A program made the position numbers and the translations under genes. Below the pieces are notes generated by a model. It ran no database searches, was not told where the DNA came from, and saw only the letters and a list, made by a program, of their open reading frames with translations. This document shows positions 42,602-50,697 of a DNA stretch of 64,000 bases, piece after piece. How positions within the stretch are numbered: position 1 is the stretch's first letter; each line of letters starts with the position of its first letter. The DNA lies in assembly GCF_015547515.1 (NCBI RefSeq), contig NZ_JADMVE010000001.1, forward strand, positions 682,406-746,405, written 5' to 3'. The stretch comes from Eubacterium sp. 1001713B170207_170306_E7. GTDB lineage: Bacteria > Bacillota > Clostridia > Eubacteriales > Eubacteriaceae.

Positions 42602-43207
42602 ATGGATAAAAAAAGACCGGACATCATCCTGTTTACAGGGTTTTTAGGCTCCGGCAAAACGACCATGCTGCTCAAAACCATCGAGCTGCTGGCCGCTGAA
42701 AATAAAAAGTGCGCCATCATCGTCAATGAGATTGGCGAGGTGGGCATCGACAACCGGCAGATGCGCAAGCTGGGCTATGATGTGCTGGACCTGTTCGGGG
42801 GCTGTGTGTGCTGCACGCTGAAGGTGACCCTGGAGGCCACCATCAACCATCTTCTGGAGCAATATGACGGCATCGACTATATTCTGTTTGAGCCCTCGGG
42901 CATGGCCGATCCGGCCTCGATGTACCCGTCCATGGAAAACTGCGGCTATACCCCCGAGGATATCCGCAATGTGTTTATCTTTGATCCGCTGCGGGTAGAC
43001 CTGTACCGGGTACGGCTGAACAGCCTGCTGAAAAGCTCTCTGGGCCTGGCCCGGGCAGTGGTGATCAACAAAATCGACGAAGCCCCCAAAGACGCGGTGC
43101 GCGAGGCGGAGGGCATGATCCGGGGCCTGGAGGACAGGCTGCCGGTCTTTAAGATGGATGTCAGCAGCGGGCTGACACCGGCATTCAAGACATACTTAGT
43201 CCGTTAG
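42602..43207 (+). CDS. CobW/UreG-like GTP-binding metal chaperone, N-terminal domain only
   Basis: A 201-residue G3E-family GTPase. Walker A is GFLGSGKTTML, followed by VNEIGEVGIDN, the metal motif GGCVCCTLK (CxCC), FEPSGMADP and the base motif INKIDEAP. CobW-type proteins usually exceed 300 residues with a separate C-terminal domain, absent here; the next ORF may supply it. The gene starts 3 bp after the corrinoid protein gene. In this context it probably loads cobalt or zinc, or helps maintain a metal-dependent methyltransferase. Metal identity is inference. Confidence 0.88.
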   Translation: MDKKRPDIILFTGFLGSGKTTMLLKTIELLAAENKKCAIIVNEIGEVGIDNRQMRKLGYDVLDLFGGCVCCTLKVTLEATINHLLEQYDGIDYILFEPSGMADPASMYPSMENCGYTPEDIRNVFIFDPLRVDLYRVRLNSLLKSSLGLARAVVINKIDEAPKDAVREAEGMIRGLEDRLPVFKMDVSSGLTPAFKTYLVR

Positions 43208-43220
43208 GCAGGAGAAAATA

Positions 43221-43718
43221 ATGTATCAAAATGATTTTATACCAGCGGTTTTTCAGGTTCAGTTCCAGTCCGATGCGCCCATGACGCCAGAGGAATGGGA
43301 GGAAATGATCGGCAGCCTCATGGGTGTGTACGCCAGGCGCATCTCTGAGAAGGAGGGGACCTTTATCGGCCATATCAAAGGGCTGGCAGAGCTTTCGGAC
43401 ACGGCCTTTATCAAGTTCAGCTGTGTCAACGCCCTGACCGGCGTGCATCACGAGTATACCGGCGGGCAGGAGGCCTCGCGCCAGGTGAAGATGATCATCA
43501 ATTCACTGGTCAGCGGCATTTCCGCCGAGGAAAGCCGCAAGTGCCTGAACCTTTCCTGGCTGCTGGTGGAAAAGGACTATTCGCAGGTGGTCATGCGTGT
43601 GACCGAGGCCTTTACCGAGGAAGCCTCCGGGCACCATCACCACGACGACGGTGAGGCCTGCCCCATCTGCCACGACCACCACGGGCACGGACACGAGCAC
43701 CACCACCACAAGCACTGA
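43221..43718 (+). CDS. His-rich protein, probable split partner of the CobW-like GTPase
   Basis: A 165-residue protein. Residues 1-135 form a mixed domain with GTFIGHIKGLAELSDTAFIK, reminiscent of the CobW C-terminal domain, though only weakly. The last 30 residues are a metal-binding tail with four consecutive His, a CPIC pair and 15 or so His in all. Such tails bind Ni, Co or Zn in HypB, UreE and CobW proteins. It starts 13 bp after the GTPase gene and ends the operon before a strong terminator. A two-gene split of a CobW chaperone is the simplest reading. Confidence 0.7.
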   Translation: MYQNDFIPAVFQVQFQSDAPMTPEEWEEMIGSLMGVYARRISEKEGTFIGHIKGLAELSDTAFIKFSCVNALTGVHHEYTGGQEASRQVKMIINSLVSGISAEESRKCLNLSWLLVEKDYSQVVMRVTEAFTEEASGHHHHDDGEACPICHDHHGHGHEHHHHKH

Positions 43719-43724
43719 TCATGT

Positions 43725-43761
43725 AAAAAGGCTTTATTTTAAAAGAATAAAGCCTTTTTTT
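43725..43761 (+). terminator. Terminator after the His-rich protein gene
   Basis: AAAAAGGCTTTATT (43725-43738) pairs with AATAAAGCCTTTTT (43746-43759), loop TTAAAAG, with a long T-run. Confidence 0.92.
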
Positions 43762-43980
43762 GATGGTTTTTTAGTAAGATAATTATAAAAAGCAAGATAT
43801 TACCGAAAAATATATAAATCGTCCAAAGACAGATGTCCCCGATGGGTGTATGATAATAACATAAATAATTATTTAATAAGACCCGCGGGGTTATAAGGAT
43901 GTATATTTCAATCAAGAGGAGTGTATTAAAGAGTTAGAGAGATCTTTTAAAAGGTGTAATTTAGGATTAGGGAGGCTCTT

Positions 43981-44388
43981 ATGGAATTTAAAGTAGTCAC
44001 AAATCTGATGGCGAATCTGGAAGATGAAAAGCTCATGGTGTTTGTTGAAGAATTTTTAGCTTTAGATCCATCGAGGGAAGAAGGATTATGTGTGATTGAG
44101 GCCTGCCGGCGGGGAACGGAGCGGGTCGGAACACTTTTTGAGGCTGGGGAGTACTTCGCCGGGGATTTATTACTGGCGGGCCAGCTTTTTAGAGAAGTGA
44201 AAAACCGGCTGGAACCGGTCGTCGGCAGCGGACTGGATGATCTGAAGTCCGGCGCTATCACCCTTGGCCCTGTTTATGGAGATGGACAGGAGGACGGAAA
44301 CGCGATTTTCCGGCGCCTGGTGGAGATGGCCGGGTTCATCGTCATCAACCCTTGTTACAAGGACTCCCTTCAGCATTCAACGAACTAA
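43981..44388 (+). CDS. Degenerate corrinoid-protein-like ORF upstream of mtaB
   Basis: A 135-residue protein. The N-terminal 85 residues match the helical cap of methanol/methylamine corrinoid proteins (EACRRGTERVGTLFEAGEYFAGDLLLAGQLF). It then enters the B12-binding fold: TLGPVYGDGQEDGNAIFRRL corresponds to xIGTVxGDLHDIGKN, so the cobalt-ligating His is missing, and the protein ends some 90 residues early. It stands 18 bp before mtaB with SD ggaggctc, and codon use is normal. It may be a non-corrinoid regulatory or assembly partner, or the remnant of a duplicated mtaC. Confidence 0.75.
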   Translation: MEFKVVTNLMANLEDEKLMVFVEEFLALDPSREEGLCVIEACRRGTERVGTLFEAGEYFAGDLLLAGQLFREVKNRLEPVVGSGLDDLKSGAITLGPVYGDGQEDGNAIFRRLVEMAGFIVINPCYKDSLQHSTN

Positions 44389-44406
44389 AAAGTGGAGGAT
44401 ACAAAA

Positions 44407-45789
44407 ATGGCAAAGAAATTTGATAAACTGGCAATTAATCATCTGGATGATTTTATCTACGGCACCTGCCCGAACCCTGTCACCACCAAAAGCGGCATGG
44501 TCATCGGCGGCGGCACCGTCTATCCGGAAATCAACTTCACGCTCCCTGGCATGGATGTCAATGACGCGACCATCGACAAGGCGCTGGGCATCTATTCCAA
44601 CATCATCGACGGCGTGCTCAAACGGGCGGCAGAGCTCTACGCCCCGGGCGTACTCGTCGAATTTGAAACCGTGCCGGACTTTACCGAGCACCCCCAGTAT
44701 GGGATCGACGCCAACCGCATCCTGATCAACAGCATCAAGGAAGCAGCAGACAAGTACGGCCTCAAGGCCGCCCTGAGAACAACCCCCAACGACCTGCGCG
44801 AAATGAGCCGTCCTCCGGTGATGCGCGGCGGAAAATACTGGGATACCATGCTGGAGCTGTACGAACAGTGTGCCAAGGACGGTTCAGACTTCCTGTCCAT
44901 CGAATCGACCGGGGGCAAGGAAATCAATGACGAAGCCCTGGTAAAGGCCGATATCCGCAAGGCCATCTTCGCCATGGGCGTCCTGGGCTGCCGGGACATG
45001 GAATACCTCTGGGGCAACCTGGTTAAACTATCCGATGCCAACGGCTGCTTCGCGGCGGGCGACTCGGCCTGCGGCTTTGCCAACACCGCCATGGTGCTGG
45101 CCGAAAAAGGCTTTATCCCCCATGTGTTCGCAGCCGTCATGCGTGTCGTGGCAGTGCCGAGAGCCTTAGTCGCCTTTGAACAGGGCGCGGTCGGGCCAAG
45201 CAAGGACTGCGCTTACGAAGGGCCATACCTCAAGGCCATCACCGGCAGCCCCATCGCCATGGAAGGCAAGAGCGCGGCGGGCGCGCATTTAAGCCCGGTG
45301 GGCAACATCGCGGCAGCCGTGGCCGATACCTGGAGTAATGAATCCATCCAGCAGGTCAAGCTGTTATCCGAGATGGCGCCTGTGGTAGGGATGGAACAGC
45401 TCGTGTACGACTGCCGCCTGATGAACGTGGCCAAGGAAAAGGGCCAGGGCCTGATCATGCGCGACCTGCTCACCGAGTCCGACGCGCCGCTGGACGTGCA
45501 GGCATGGGTTTTGAGACCGGACGTTGTGCTTAAGATCGCCGGCGAGCTGGTCAAGGAGCAGGATAACTTCCTGAGAACCAAGCTGGCCGCCAAGCTGACC
45601 ATTAATGAGCTGCGCGACGCCATCAAGGCCGAAAAGGTCAAGGCAGACCGCCGCGACATGAAATGGCTCGACAAGATGGAAAAAGCCGTGGACAAGATTC
45701 CAGACGATCCGGAACAGTTCTACGCCGAAATCAAACCCGAGCTGGACATGGACAAATGGCATCCTGAGGGCTATGGCTTAAAGGCTTAA
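44407..45789 (+). CDS. mtaB: Methanol:corrinoid methyltransferase
   Basis: A 460-residue MtaB that splits methanol with a catalytic zinc and methylates the corrinoid of MtaC. Zinc ligands are recognisable by comparison with Methanosarcina MtaB: Glu in LSIESTGGKE, Cys in AAGDSACGFANTAM and Cys in GPSKDCAYEG. Other family stretches are DFIYGTCPNPV near the start, ISRPPVMRGGKYWD-like TIM-barrel segment and GKSAAGAHLSPVGN. ATG 44407 has SD ggaggat 6 bp before it. It begins the mtaB-mtaC-methyltransferase 2 group used for growth on methanol by acetogens such as E. limosum and A. woodii. Confidence 0.95.
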   Translation: MAKKFDKLAINHLDDFIYGTCPNPVTTKSGMVIGGGTVYPEINFTLPGMDVNDATIDKALGIYSNIIDGVLKRAAELYAPGVLVEFETVPDFTEHPQYGIDANRILINSIKEAADKYGLKAALRTTPNDLREMSRPPVMRGGKYWDTMLELYEQCAKDGSDFLSIESTGGKEINDEALVKADIRKAIFAMGVLGCRDMEYLWGNLVKLSDANGCFAAGDSACGFANTAMVLAEKGFIPHVFAAVMRVVAVPRALVAFEQGAVGPSKDCAYEGPYLKAITGSPIAMEGKSAAGAHLSPVGNIAAAVADTWSNESIQQVKLLSEMAPVVGMEQLVYDCRLMNVAKEKGQGLIMRDLLTESDAPLDVQAWVLRPDVVLKIAGELVKEQDNFLRTKLAAKLTINELRDAIKAEKVKADRRDMKWLDKMEKAVDKIPDDPEQFYAEIKPELDMDKWHPEGYGLKA

Positions 45790-45830
45790 TATTCTAAAAC
45801 AACGGTAAAATTTCACGATAAAATTGGATA

Positions 45831-45872
45831 ATCCCTCTCCGGCGGGGGCCTTACACAGGGCACGCCGGGGAT
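45831..45872 (+). promoter_or_regulatory. Hairpin between mtaB and mtaC
   Basis: CCGGCG (45839-45844) pairs with CGCCGG (45863-45868); the stem extends to ATCCC/GGGAT with a 3-nt bulge. There is no T-run behind it, so it may stabilise or process the mRNA and set the ratio of MtaB to MtaC. The 146-bp gap holds nothing else obvious. Confidence 0.5.
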
Positions 45873-45935
45873 GCGAAAAGTACGGTAAACAGCTTTAATC
45901 TTTAATCAGGAATAAAAAAATCGGAGGATATAAAA

Positions 45936-46571
45936 ATGGCAATCTTAGAAGATATTCAAAACTGTGTGTTAGACGGCGAACTGGATGAGATCAAGGGCCT
46001 GGTACAGAAGGCAGTGGACGAGGGCATCGACCCCACCGTCATTATCAACGACGGCCTCATCGGCGGTATGAACATTGTGGCCCCGCTGTTTAAAAGCGGC
46101 GAGATGTTTGTGCCGGAAGTCATGGAATCCGCAGATACCATGAACGAGGGCATGCAGGTGGTTAAGCCCTTAATCACCGACGCCGATATGCCCACCAAGG
46201 GCAAGGTCATCATCGGCACGGTCAACGGCGACCTGCACGACATCGGTAAAAACCTGGTCGTTCTGATGATGGAAAGCCGCGGCTACACCGTGGTCGACCT
46301 GGGCGTGGACGTGAAGGAGGACCAGTTTGTGGCCGCCATCAAGGAACACAAACCAGACATTGTGGGCATGTCCTCACTGCTGACCACCACCATGATGAAA
46401 ATTGACGATACCATCAAGGTCATCAACGACGCTGGCATCCGGGGCGATGTGAAAATCATCGTCGGCGGCGCGCCCATCTCACAGGAATTTGCCAATGATG
46501 TGGGAGCGGACGGCTACTCTGAAGACGCCTCCACCGCGGTTGAGCTCTGTGACCGCATGATGGCCATGTAG
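45936..46571 (+). CDS. mtaC: Methanol corrinoid protein
   Basis: A 211-residue corrinoid methyl carrier. The helical cap (about residues 1-85) is followed by GTVNGDLHDIGKNLVV with the lower-ligand His, DLGVDVKEDQF, MSSLLTTTMMKIDDTIK and IVGGAPISQEFANDVGADGY. SD ggaggat lies before ATG 45936. It takes a methyl group from methanol through MtaB and passes it to tetrahydrofolate through the methyltransferase encoded next. It is clearly intact, unlike the degenerate relative at 43981. Confidence 0.95.
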   Translation: MAILEDIQNCVLDGELDEIKGLVQKAVDEGIDPTVIINDGLIGGMNIVAPLFKSGEMFVPEVMESADTMNEGMQVVKPLITDADMPTKGKVIIGTVNGDLHDIGKNLVVLMMESRGYTVVDLGVDVKEDQFVAAIKEHKPDIVGMSSLLTTTMMKIDDTIKVINDAGIRGDVKIIVGGAPISQEFANDVGADGYSEDASTAVELCDRMMAM

Positions 46572-46617
46572 CAGACAGAAGATTAGCATAAAATATGACG
46601 AACAGGAGGCATTTCAG

Positions 46618-47421
46618 ATGCTGACAATTGTTGGTGAACTCATTAACACCAGCCGCCCCGCGGTTAAGGAGGCGGTAAATAACAAAGATGAAGCGTTCAT
46701 CCGGGAGCTTGCCCGAAAGCAGGCAGACGCCGGCGCGACCTATATTGACGTAAACTGCGGTAATATGGTCAAAAATGAACTGGAAATAATGGAATGGCTG
46801 GTCAACCTTGTCCAGGACGAGGTAGACACCCCCCTGTGCATTGACAGCCCCAACGCCAAGGCACTGGACGTGGGCCTGGCCCTGTGTAAGAACGGCCGCC
46901 CCATGATCAATTCCATCTCTGACGAGGACGAGCGTTACGAGTCCGTACTTCCCCTGATTCAAAAGTACAACGCCAAAATCGTCGTGCTGTGCATGGATTC
47001 CACGGGTATGCCGGAAACCTCAGCAGACCGCATGAAGGTCGTTAAGAACCTTTACGCCAAGCTCAAGGCCGAGGGCATTGCCGATGACGACATGTACTTT
47101 GACCCGCTGGTCAAACCGATCAGCAGTGTTACCAGCGCCGGGGAAGAGGTGCTTGACACCATCCGGCAGATCCGGCAGGATTACCCCGATGTACACTTCA
47201 TGTGCGGTTTAAGTAACATTTCTTATGGCCTGCCGAACCGCAGTATACTGAACCGGCTGTTTGTAGTCCAGACAATGACCCTGGGGATGGATGGCTATGT
47301 GCTTGACCCCACCAACGGCAAGATGATGGCGGATATTATCACCTCCACAGCGCTTCTGGGCAAGGACAACTACTGTAGTAAGTATATTAAAGCACACCGC
47401 AAAGGCAAGCTGGACGCATAG
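46618..47421 (+). CDS. Methyltetrahydrofolate:corrinoid methyltransferase (methyltransferase 2)
   Basis: A 267-residue TIM-barrel protein of the pterin-binding family that includes AcsE and MtvA. The start IVGELINTSRPAVKEAV, GATYIDVNCGN, PLCIDSPNAKAL, CMDSTGMPETSADR, FDPLVKPISS and MCGLSNISYGLPNRSILNR match that family throughout; the conserved Asn/Asp residues that bind the pterin are present. SD aggaggcatt lies before ATG 46618, 46 bp after mtaC. It should move the methyl group from methyl-MtaC to THF, feeding the Wood-Ljungdahl pathway. Acetogen papers name this gene mtaA, although it is unrelated to archaeal MtaA. Confidence 0.93.
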   Translation: MLTIVGELINTSRPAVKEAVNNKDEAFIRELARKQADAGATYIDVNCGNMVKNELEIMEWLVNLVQDEVDTPLCIDSPNAKALDVGLALCKNGRPMINSISDEDERYESVLPLIQKYNAKIVVLCMDSTGMPETSADRMKVVKNLYAKLKAEGIADDDMYFDPLVKPISSVTSAGEEVLDTIRQIRQDYPDVHFMCGLSNISYGLPNRSILNRLFVVQTMTLGMDGYVLDPTNGKMMADIITSTALLGKDNYCSKYIKAHRKGKLDA

Positions 47422-47581
47422 TCTGATGCGTAACCCGATGATTTCATTCTCCAAGTGAAATGATCACCCCTCTACGGCCGGCGGTACACTGCCGCCGGCT
47501 ACTCATCAATGAATCAATAATTTAAAAGAAAATAACCCTTCAAAAAAATTTTTAACATTAAACCGTAAACATTTAACAGCC

Positions 47582-47619
47582 AGCAGGAAGGCTTCCCCCC
47601 AGAAGCCTTCCTGCTTTTT
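47582..47619. terminator. Strong terminator after the methanol operon
   Basis: AGCAGGAAGGCTTC / GAAGCCTTCCTGCT, a perfect 14-bp stem with loop CCCCCA, followed by TTTTA. Confidence 0.85.
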
Positions 47620-47635
47620 ATATGGCAAACGCTCC

Positions 47636-47660
47636 GGGATACGTCGAAACGGCGTACCCC
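47636..47660. repeat. TACGTCGAAACG-family repeat, copy C
   Basis: A 25-bp imperfect palindrome starting GGGATACGTCGAAACGGCG and ending TACCCC; identical base for base to copy D at 47890-47914. Confidence 0.85.
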
Positions 47661-47889
47661 GTGCAGTAGAAACTGAGAGACGAAGCTTTTTACCTAAGGA
47701 AGAAAAAAGCGTCCTGCGGGCCTGCACGCGGGCAGGCAGCTTCTTCACTCAAGCGGATGCTTTATCTTTCCAGTGTCCGGCTGTTCCGGTAAAGCAGCAG
47801 GGTTCCTGGCCGTGTACCACAGCGCCTGGACCTTTTTTCTTATCTGGATAAAAAGCGCAGTCTTGCCCTTGGCCGCTTCCCAGACCGCT

Positions 47890-47914
47890 GGGATACGTCG
47901 AAACGGCGTACCCC
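47890..47914. repeat. TACGTCGAAACG-family repeat, copy D
   Basis: Exact 25-bp duplicate of copy C, 230 bp further on in the same orientation. The flanks of the two copies are not alike beyond a few bases. Confidence 0.85.
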
Positions 47915-48028
47915 GGCCTGAAAGAGGCCGGATCGACCCAGATGACGGCTTTGCAGTCTAATTAAACCTTGCCCCGGGCATCAAAGCACTGTATAATAGA
48001 TATAATGATAAACTTGAGGAGCCTGTAT

Positions 48029-49003
48029 ATGAAAAAGATTGAGGAAAAGGCCATTGCCTTTGCAAAATCCGTATGGGAGGATTATCTCATCAACCGCGAT
48101 CTTCTGAAGCTGACAAAGGTGTTTGATGATAACGCTTCCTATATTGGAACCGGAGACGGCGAAATCTGTTATAGTCTGGAACAGGTTCACGCAGCGCTCC
48201 TGGGTGAGGAAGAGGAGTGGAACGGGCATTTTACCATCGACGACCAGTGGTATGAGGCCCGGATCATGAGCGATACCCTTGTCGTTGTTTTTGGAGGCTT
48301 TGACGCCCACGAGGCCAGTGATAACCCCCTGGTCGCAGCCATGCACACCCGCTTTTCCCTGATCCTGCGGGTCAGCGGCGATACCTTTAAGGTGGTTCAT
48401 CTGCACCACTCCGTGCCCAACTTTGAGCAGCTGGAGGGCGAGTTTTTCCCTAAAACCATTACGGAAAAGCGCAACGAGGAATTCCGCCACGCCCTCGAGC
48501 AGAAAACCAACGAGCTCAGGCGGCTGGCCCAGTTAGACTCTCTAACCGGCCTTTTAAACAGAGTCAGCGCCGAGCAGGAAATCAACACCCGGCTGGAGCA
48601 GGGTGTTGGGGGCGTTCTGATGATGATCGACATCGACGATTTTAAGGAGATTAATGACGTGTTCGGCCATCTGGCAGGCGATACCGTGCTCAAGGTCCTG
48701 TCCGACCGCATCCGCCAGAGCTTTGGCGGACAGAGCGTCATGGGCCGTGTGGGCGGCGATGAGTTTGTGGTCTTTGCGCAAAAGACCGACGATCACGAAA
48801 GCATCCGCCAGACCGCGCAGCAGTTCTGTGAGAGCGTTGTACAGCCCGTCATGGATATTCCCGAATGCAGGATCACCGTCAGTATCGGCATTGCCCTGGC
48901 GCCGGACAACGGCAATACCTACAGCGGGCTGATCCGTTCGGCCGACCTGGCCTTGTATAAGCGCAAGAAAAACAGTAAGAACGGCTATGTGTTCGCCGGA
49001 TAG
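48029..49003 (+). CDS. Diguanylate cyclase with SnoaL-like sensor domain
   Basis: A 324-residue protein; ATG 48029 has SD gaggagcc. Residues 1-140 look like a SnoaL-like/NTF2-type domain (AFAKSVWEDYLINRDLLKLT, then a stretch of beta-strands), which often senses small ligands. A coiled linker (about 145-175) leads to a GGDEF domain: LDSLTGLLNRVSAEQEI, MIDIDDFKEINDVFGHLAGD, active-site loop GRVGGDEFVVF and TVSIGIAL. The active site is intact, so it should make c-di-GMP. No RxxD inhibitory site is seen just before GGDEF. A small HD-GYP-like protein is encoded at 61.1 kb but the two are not linked. Confidence 0.9.
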   Translation: MKKIEEKAIAFAKSVWEDYLINRDLLKLTKVFDDNASYIGTGDGEICYSLEQVHAALLGEEEEWNGHFTIDDQWYEARIMSDTLVVVFGGFDAHEASDNPLVAAMHTRFSLILRVSGDTFKVVHLHHSVPNFEQLEGEFFPKTITEKRNEEFRHALEQKTNELRRLAQLDSLTGLLNRVSAEQEINTRLEQGVGGVLMMIDIDDFKEINDVFGHLAGDTVLKVLSDRIRQSFGGQSVMGRVGGDEFVVFAQKTDDHESIRQTAQQFCESVVQPVMDIPECRITVSIGIALAPDNGNTYSGLIRSADLALYKRKKNSKNGYVFAG

Positions 49004-49134
49004 AGAACAGTGAGAGCGGCCTGGCGGCGGCTCTTTTTATTGAGGCGAAAAAAAGAAAAAAATACTTAAATTTTGTCACAACAGGCTTTGGCGGTCGTCT
49101 AATCCAGTATAAGAAGCATAAAGGAGGAAACACA

Positions 49135-49965
49135 ATGATTTCAGAAAAAGAGATGAACACTTTTATCCGGCGTGCCCTGGAGGGAGATAAGGAAGCCCTG
49201 GGGACCGTGCTGGAATCGGTTCAGGATATGGTTTTTAACCTGTCACTGCGGATGATGGGCATGATTGAGGACGCCGAGGACGCCACCCAGGAGATCATGA
49301 TCCGGGTCATGACAAGCCTGTCATCCTTTAAGGGCGAGAGCCTTTTCTCCACCTGGGTTTACCGCATTGCCAAAAACTATCTGGTCGACTACCGCCGCTC
49401 ACGGTTCGACCGTCAGCCCCTCACCTTTGATTTTTATGCCCGCGATATTGAGCAGGGGATGGCCGAGCAGTGCCCGGACCCCCAGGCCGGGGTGGACGCC
49501 GGGCTTCTGGCAGAGGAGCTGAAGCGCTCCTGTACCAATGTCATGCTGCAGTGCCTGGACGCGGAAAGCCGCTGTATCTATGTGCTGGGCGCCATGTTCA
49601 GGATCGACAGCGCCATGGGCGCAGCCGTTTTTGACACCACGCCGGAAAATTACCGGCAGAAGCTCTCCCGTATCCGCAGGCAGGTCAATGATTTCCTGAA
49701 AAAATACTGCGGCCTCAGCGGCAGCGGCATGTGCGCCTGCCATAAGCGCCTTGGCTACGCCGTAGGGCAGAAGCGCCTGAACCCGGCAAACCTGGAGTAC
49801 AGCGCCCTGGAAGTCTGTAAAAAAGAAATGGAAAACATGGATGTCCTGGCCGGTGTGTTTGAAAGCCTGCCGGAGTACCGCGTGCCGGAAAATGCCCGGG
49901 CCTTTATCGACAGCCTGGTGGCTTCGGATTCGATGGCCTCAATTCAGAAAGCAGGGAGAATCTAA
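49135..49965 (+). CDS. ECF-type sigma factor with Cys-bearing C-terminal extension
   Basis: A 276-residue sigma factor; SD aaggaggaaa before ATG 49135. Region 2 is visible at residues 20-90 (VFNLSLRMMGMIEDAEDATQEIMIRV, FSTWVYRIAKNYLVDYRR). Region 4 (about 120-185) is less standard. After it comes a 90-residue extension with GMCACHKRLGYAVGQKRLNP. ECF factors average about 180 residues, and C-terminal Cys-rich extensions in other groups (for example CorE) sense metals directly. No anti-sigma gene is adjacent; a DUF2461 gene follows after one base. Metal or redox sensing is inference. Confidence 0.85.
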   Translation: MISEKEMNTFIRRALEGDKEALGTVLESVQDMVFNLSLRMMGMIEDAEDATQEIMIRVMTSLSSFKGESLFSTWVYRIAKNYLVDYRRSRFDRQPLTFDFYARDIEQGMAEQCPDPQAGVDAGLLAEELKRSCTNVMLQCLDAESRCIYVLGAMFRIDSAMGAAVFDTTPENYRQKLSRIRRQVNDFLKKYCGLSGSGMCACHKRLGYAVGQKRLNPANLEYSALEVCKKEMENMDVLAGVFESLPEYRVPENARAFIDSLVASDSMASIQKAGRI

Positions 49966-49966
49966 G

Positions 49967-50659
49967 ATGAACGACAATGAAAGAATACTGGATTTTCTGG
50001 CACAGCTGCGGGATAACAACTCCCTGGAATGGATGCACGGCCACCAGCCCGAGTACAAGGCGGCCCGCGCCGCCTTTGTCAGCCTTCTTTCGGATTTAAT
50101 GGAGAAGATGCTGCCTGACGAGCCGGGCCTGGGCCTGGTAAACCCCGGCAGCCTGGTTTTCAGGCTGAACCGGGACACCCGCTTCAGCAAGGATAAAAGC
50201 CCCTACGCGCCGTCCTTCCGGGCGCATATTACGCCGCAGGGCAGGGGCATGGTGCCCGTGGGAGACTATCTGTTTGTGGCGCCGGGCCAGATTTTTCTGG
50301 GCGGTGGTGTCTTTCATTCCAAGATGCCGGAAATCACCAGGCGCATCCGCGAACAGATCGCCACAGGGGATGGGGCCTTTCAGGAGATTTTAGACAGCCC
50401 CGCCTTCTCTGAAAAGCTGATCCTGCGGGGTGAAAAGCTGAAGAATGTGCCGCGGGGCTATGACAAAGCGCACCCCTGCGGCGAGCTCTTAAAGCATAAG
50501 TCCTGGTATGTGGAGTACCCGGTAGAGGACGCCCTGTTTTTGGACCGGCAGGCCTTTTTGGACGAGGCCGTGGATGTGTTCAGACGTATCAAGCCCTTTA
50601 ACGCCTTTATCAACCGTGCCCTGGAGGGCTTGGAAATGCCTGAAAAAAGATCGAAATAA
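49967..50659 (+). CDS. DUF2461-family protein
   Basis: A 230-residue protein of the DUF2461/TIGR02453 family. Conserved stretches are ILDFLAQLRDNNSLEWMHGHQPEYKAAR, RDTRFSKDKSPYAPSFRAHI, LFVAPGQIFLGGGVFHSKMPEITRIR-like segment and KNVPRGYDKAHPCGELLKHK. SD ggagaatc precedes ATG 49967, one base after the sigma-factor stop, so they are one operon. The family function is not known. A bidirectional terminator follows. Confidence 0.88.
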   Translation: MNDNERILDFLAQLRDNNSLEWMHGHQPEYKAARAAFVSLLSDLMEKMLPDEPGLGLVNPGSLVFRLNRDTRFSKDKSPYAPSFRAHITPQGRGMVPVGDYLFVAPGQIFLGGGVFHSKMPEITRRIREQIATGDGAFQEILDSPAFSEKLILRGEKLKNVPRGYDKAHPCGELLKHKSWYVEYPVEDALFLDRQAFLDEAVDVFRRIKPFNAFINRALEGLEMPEKRSK

Positions 50660-50661
50660 GC

Positions 50662-50693
50662 AAAAAATCCCACGAGGGCTCGTGGGATTTTTT
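50662..50693. terminator. Bidirectional terminator between convergent genes
   Basis: AAAAAATCCCACGAG / CTCGTGGGATTTTTT, a perfect 15-bp stem with a 2-base loop between genes ending at 50659 (+) and 50698 (-). Confidence 0.93.
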
Positions 50694-50697
50694 ATGC

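Larger units (their letters stand above)
47422..48028. other. Non-coding gap with hairpins and repeats
   Basis: No credible gene in about 600 bp. It holds a GC hairpin GCCGGCGG/CCGCCGGC (47477-47499), the strong terminator at 47582 and two identical 25-bp repeats at 47636 and 47890. A 62-codon ORF at 47773-47961 has no SD and poor composition. A -10-like TATAAT at about 47993 probably serves the GGDEF gene. Confidence 0.6.

Noticed and set aside
43503-43715. Val-rich ORF on the minus strand opposite the His-rich tail
   Set aside because: Mirror of His codons (CAC/CAT read as GTG/ATG); not a gene.
45831-45872. Possible cobalamin riboswitch between mtaB and mtaC
   Set aside because: Too short and lacks the conserved B12-box; a simple hairpin explains it.
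47773-47961. 62-codon ORF in the gap before the GGDEF gene
   Set aside because: No SD, odd composition, overlaps a dispersed repeat, and no recognisable motif.
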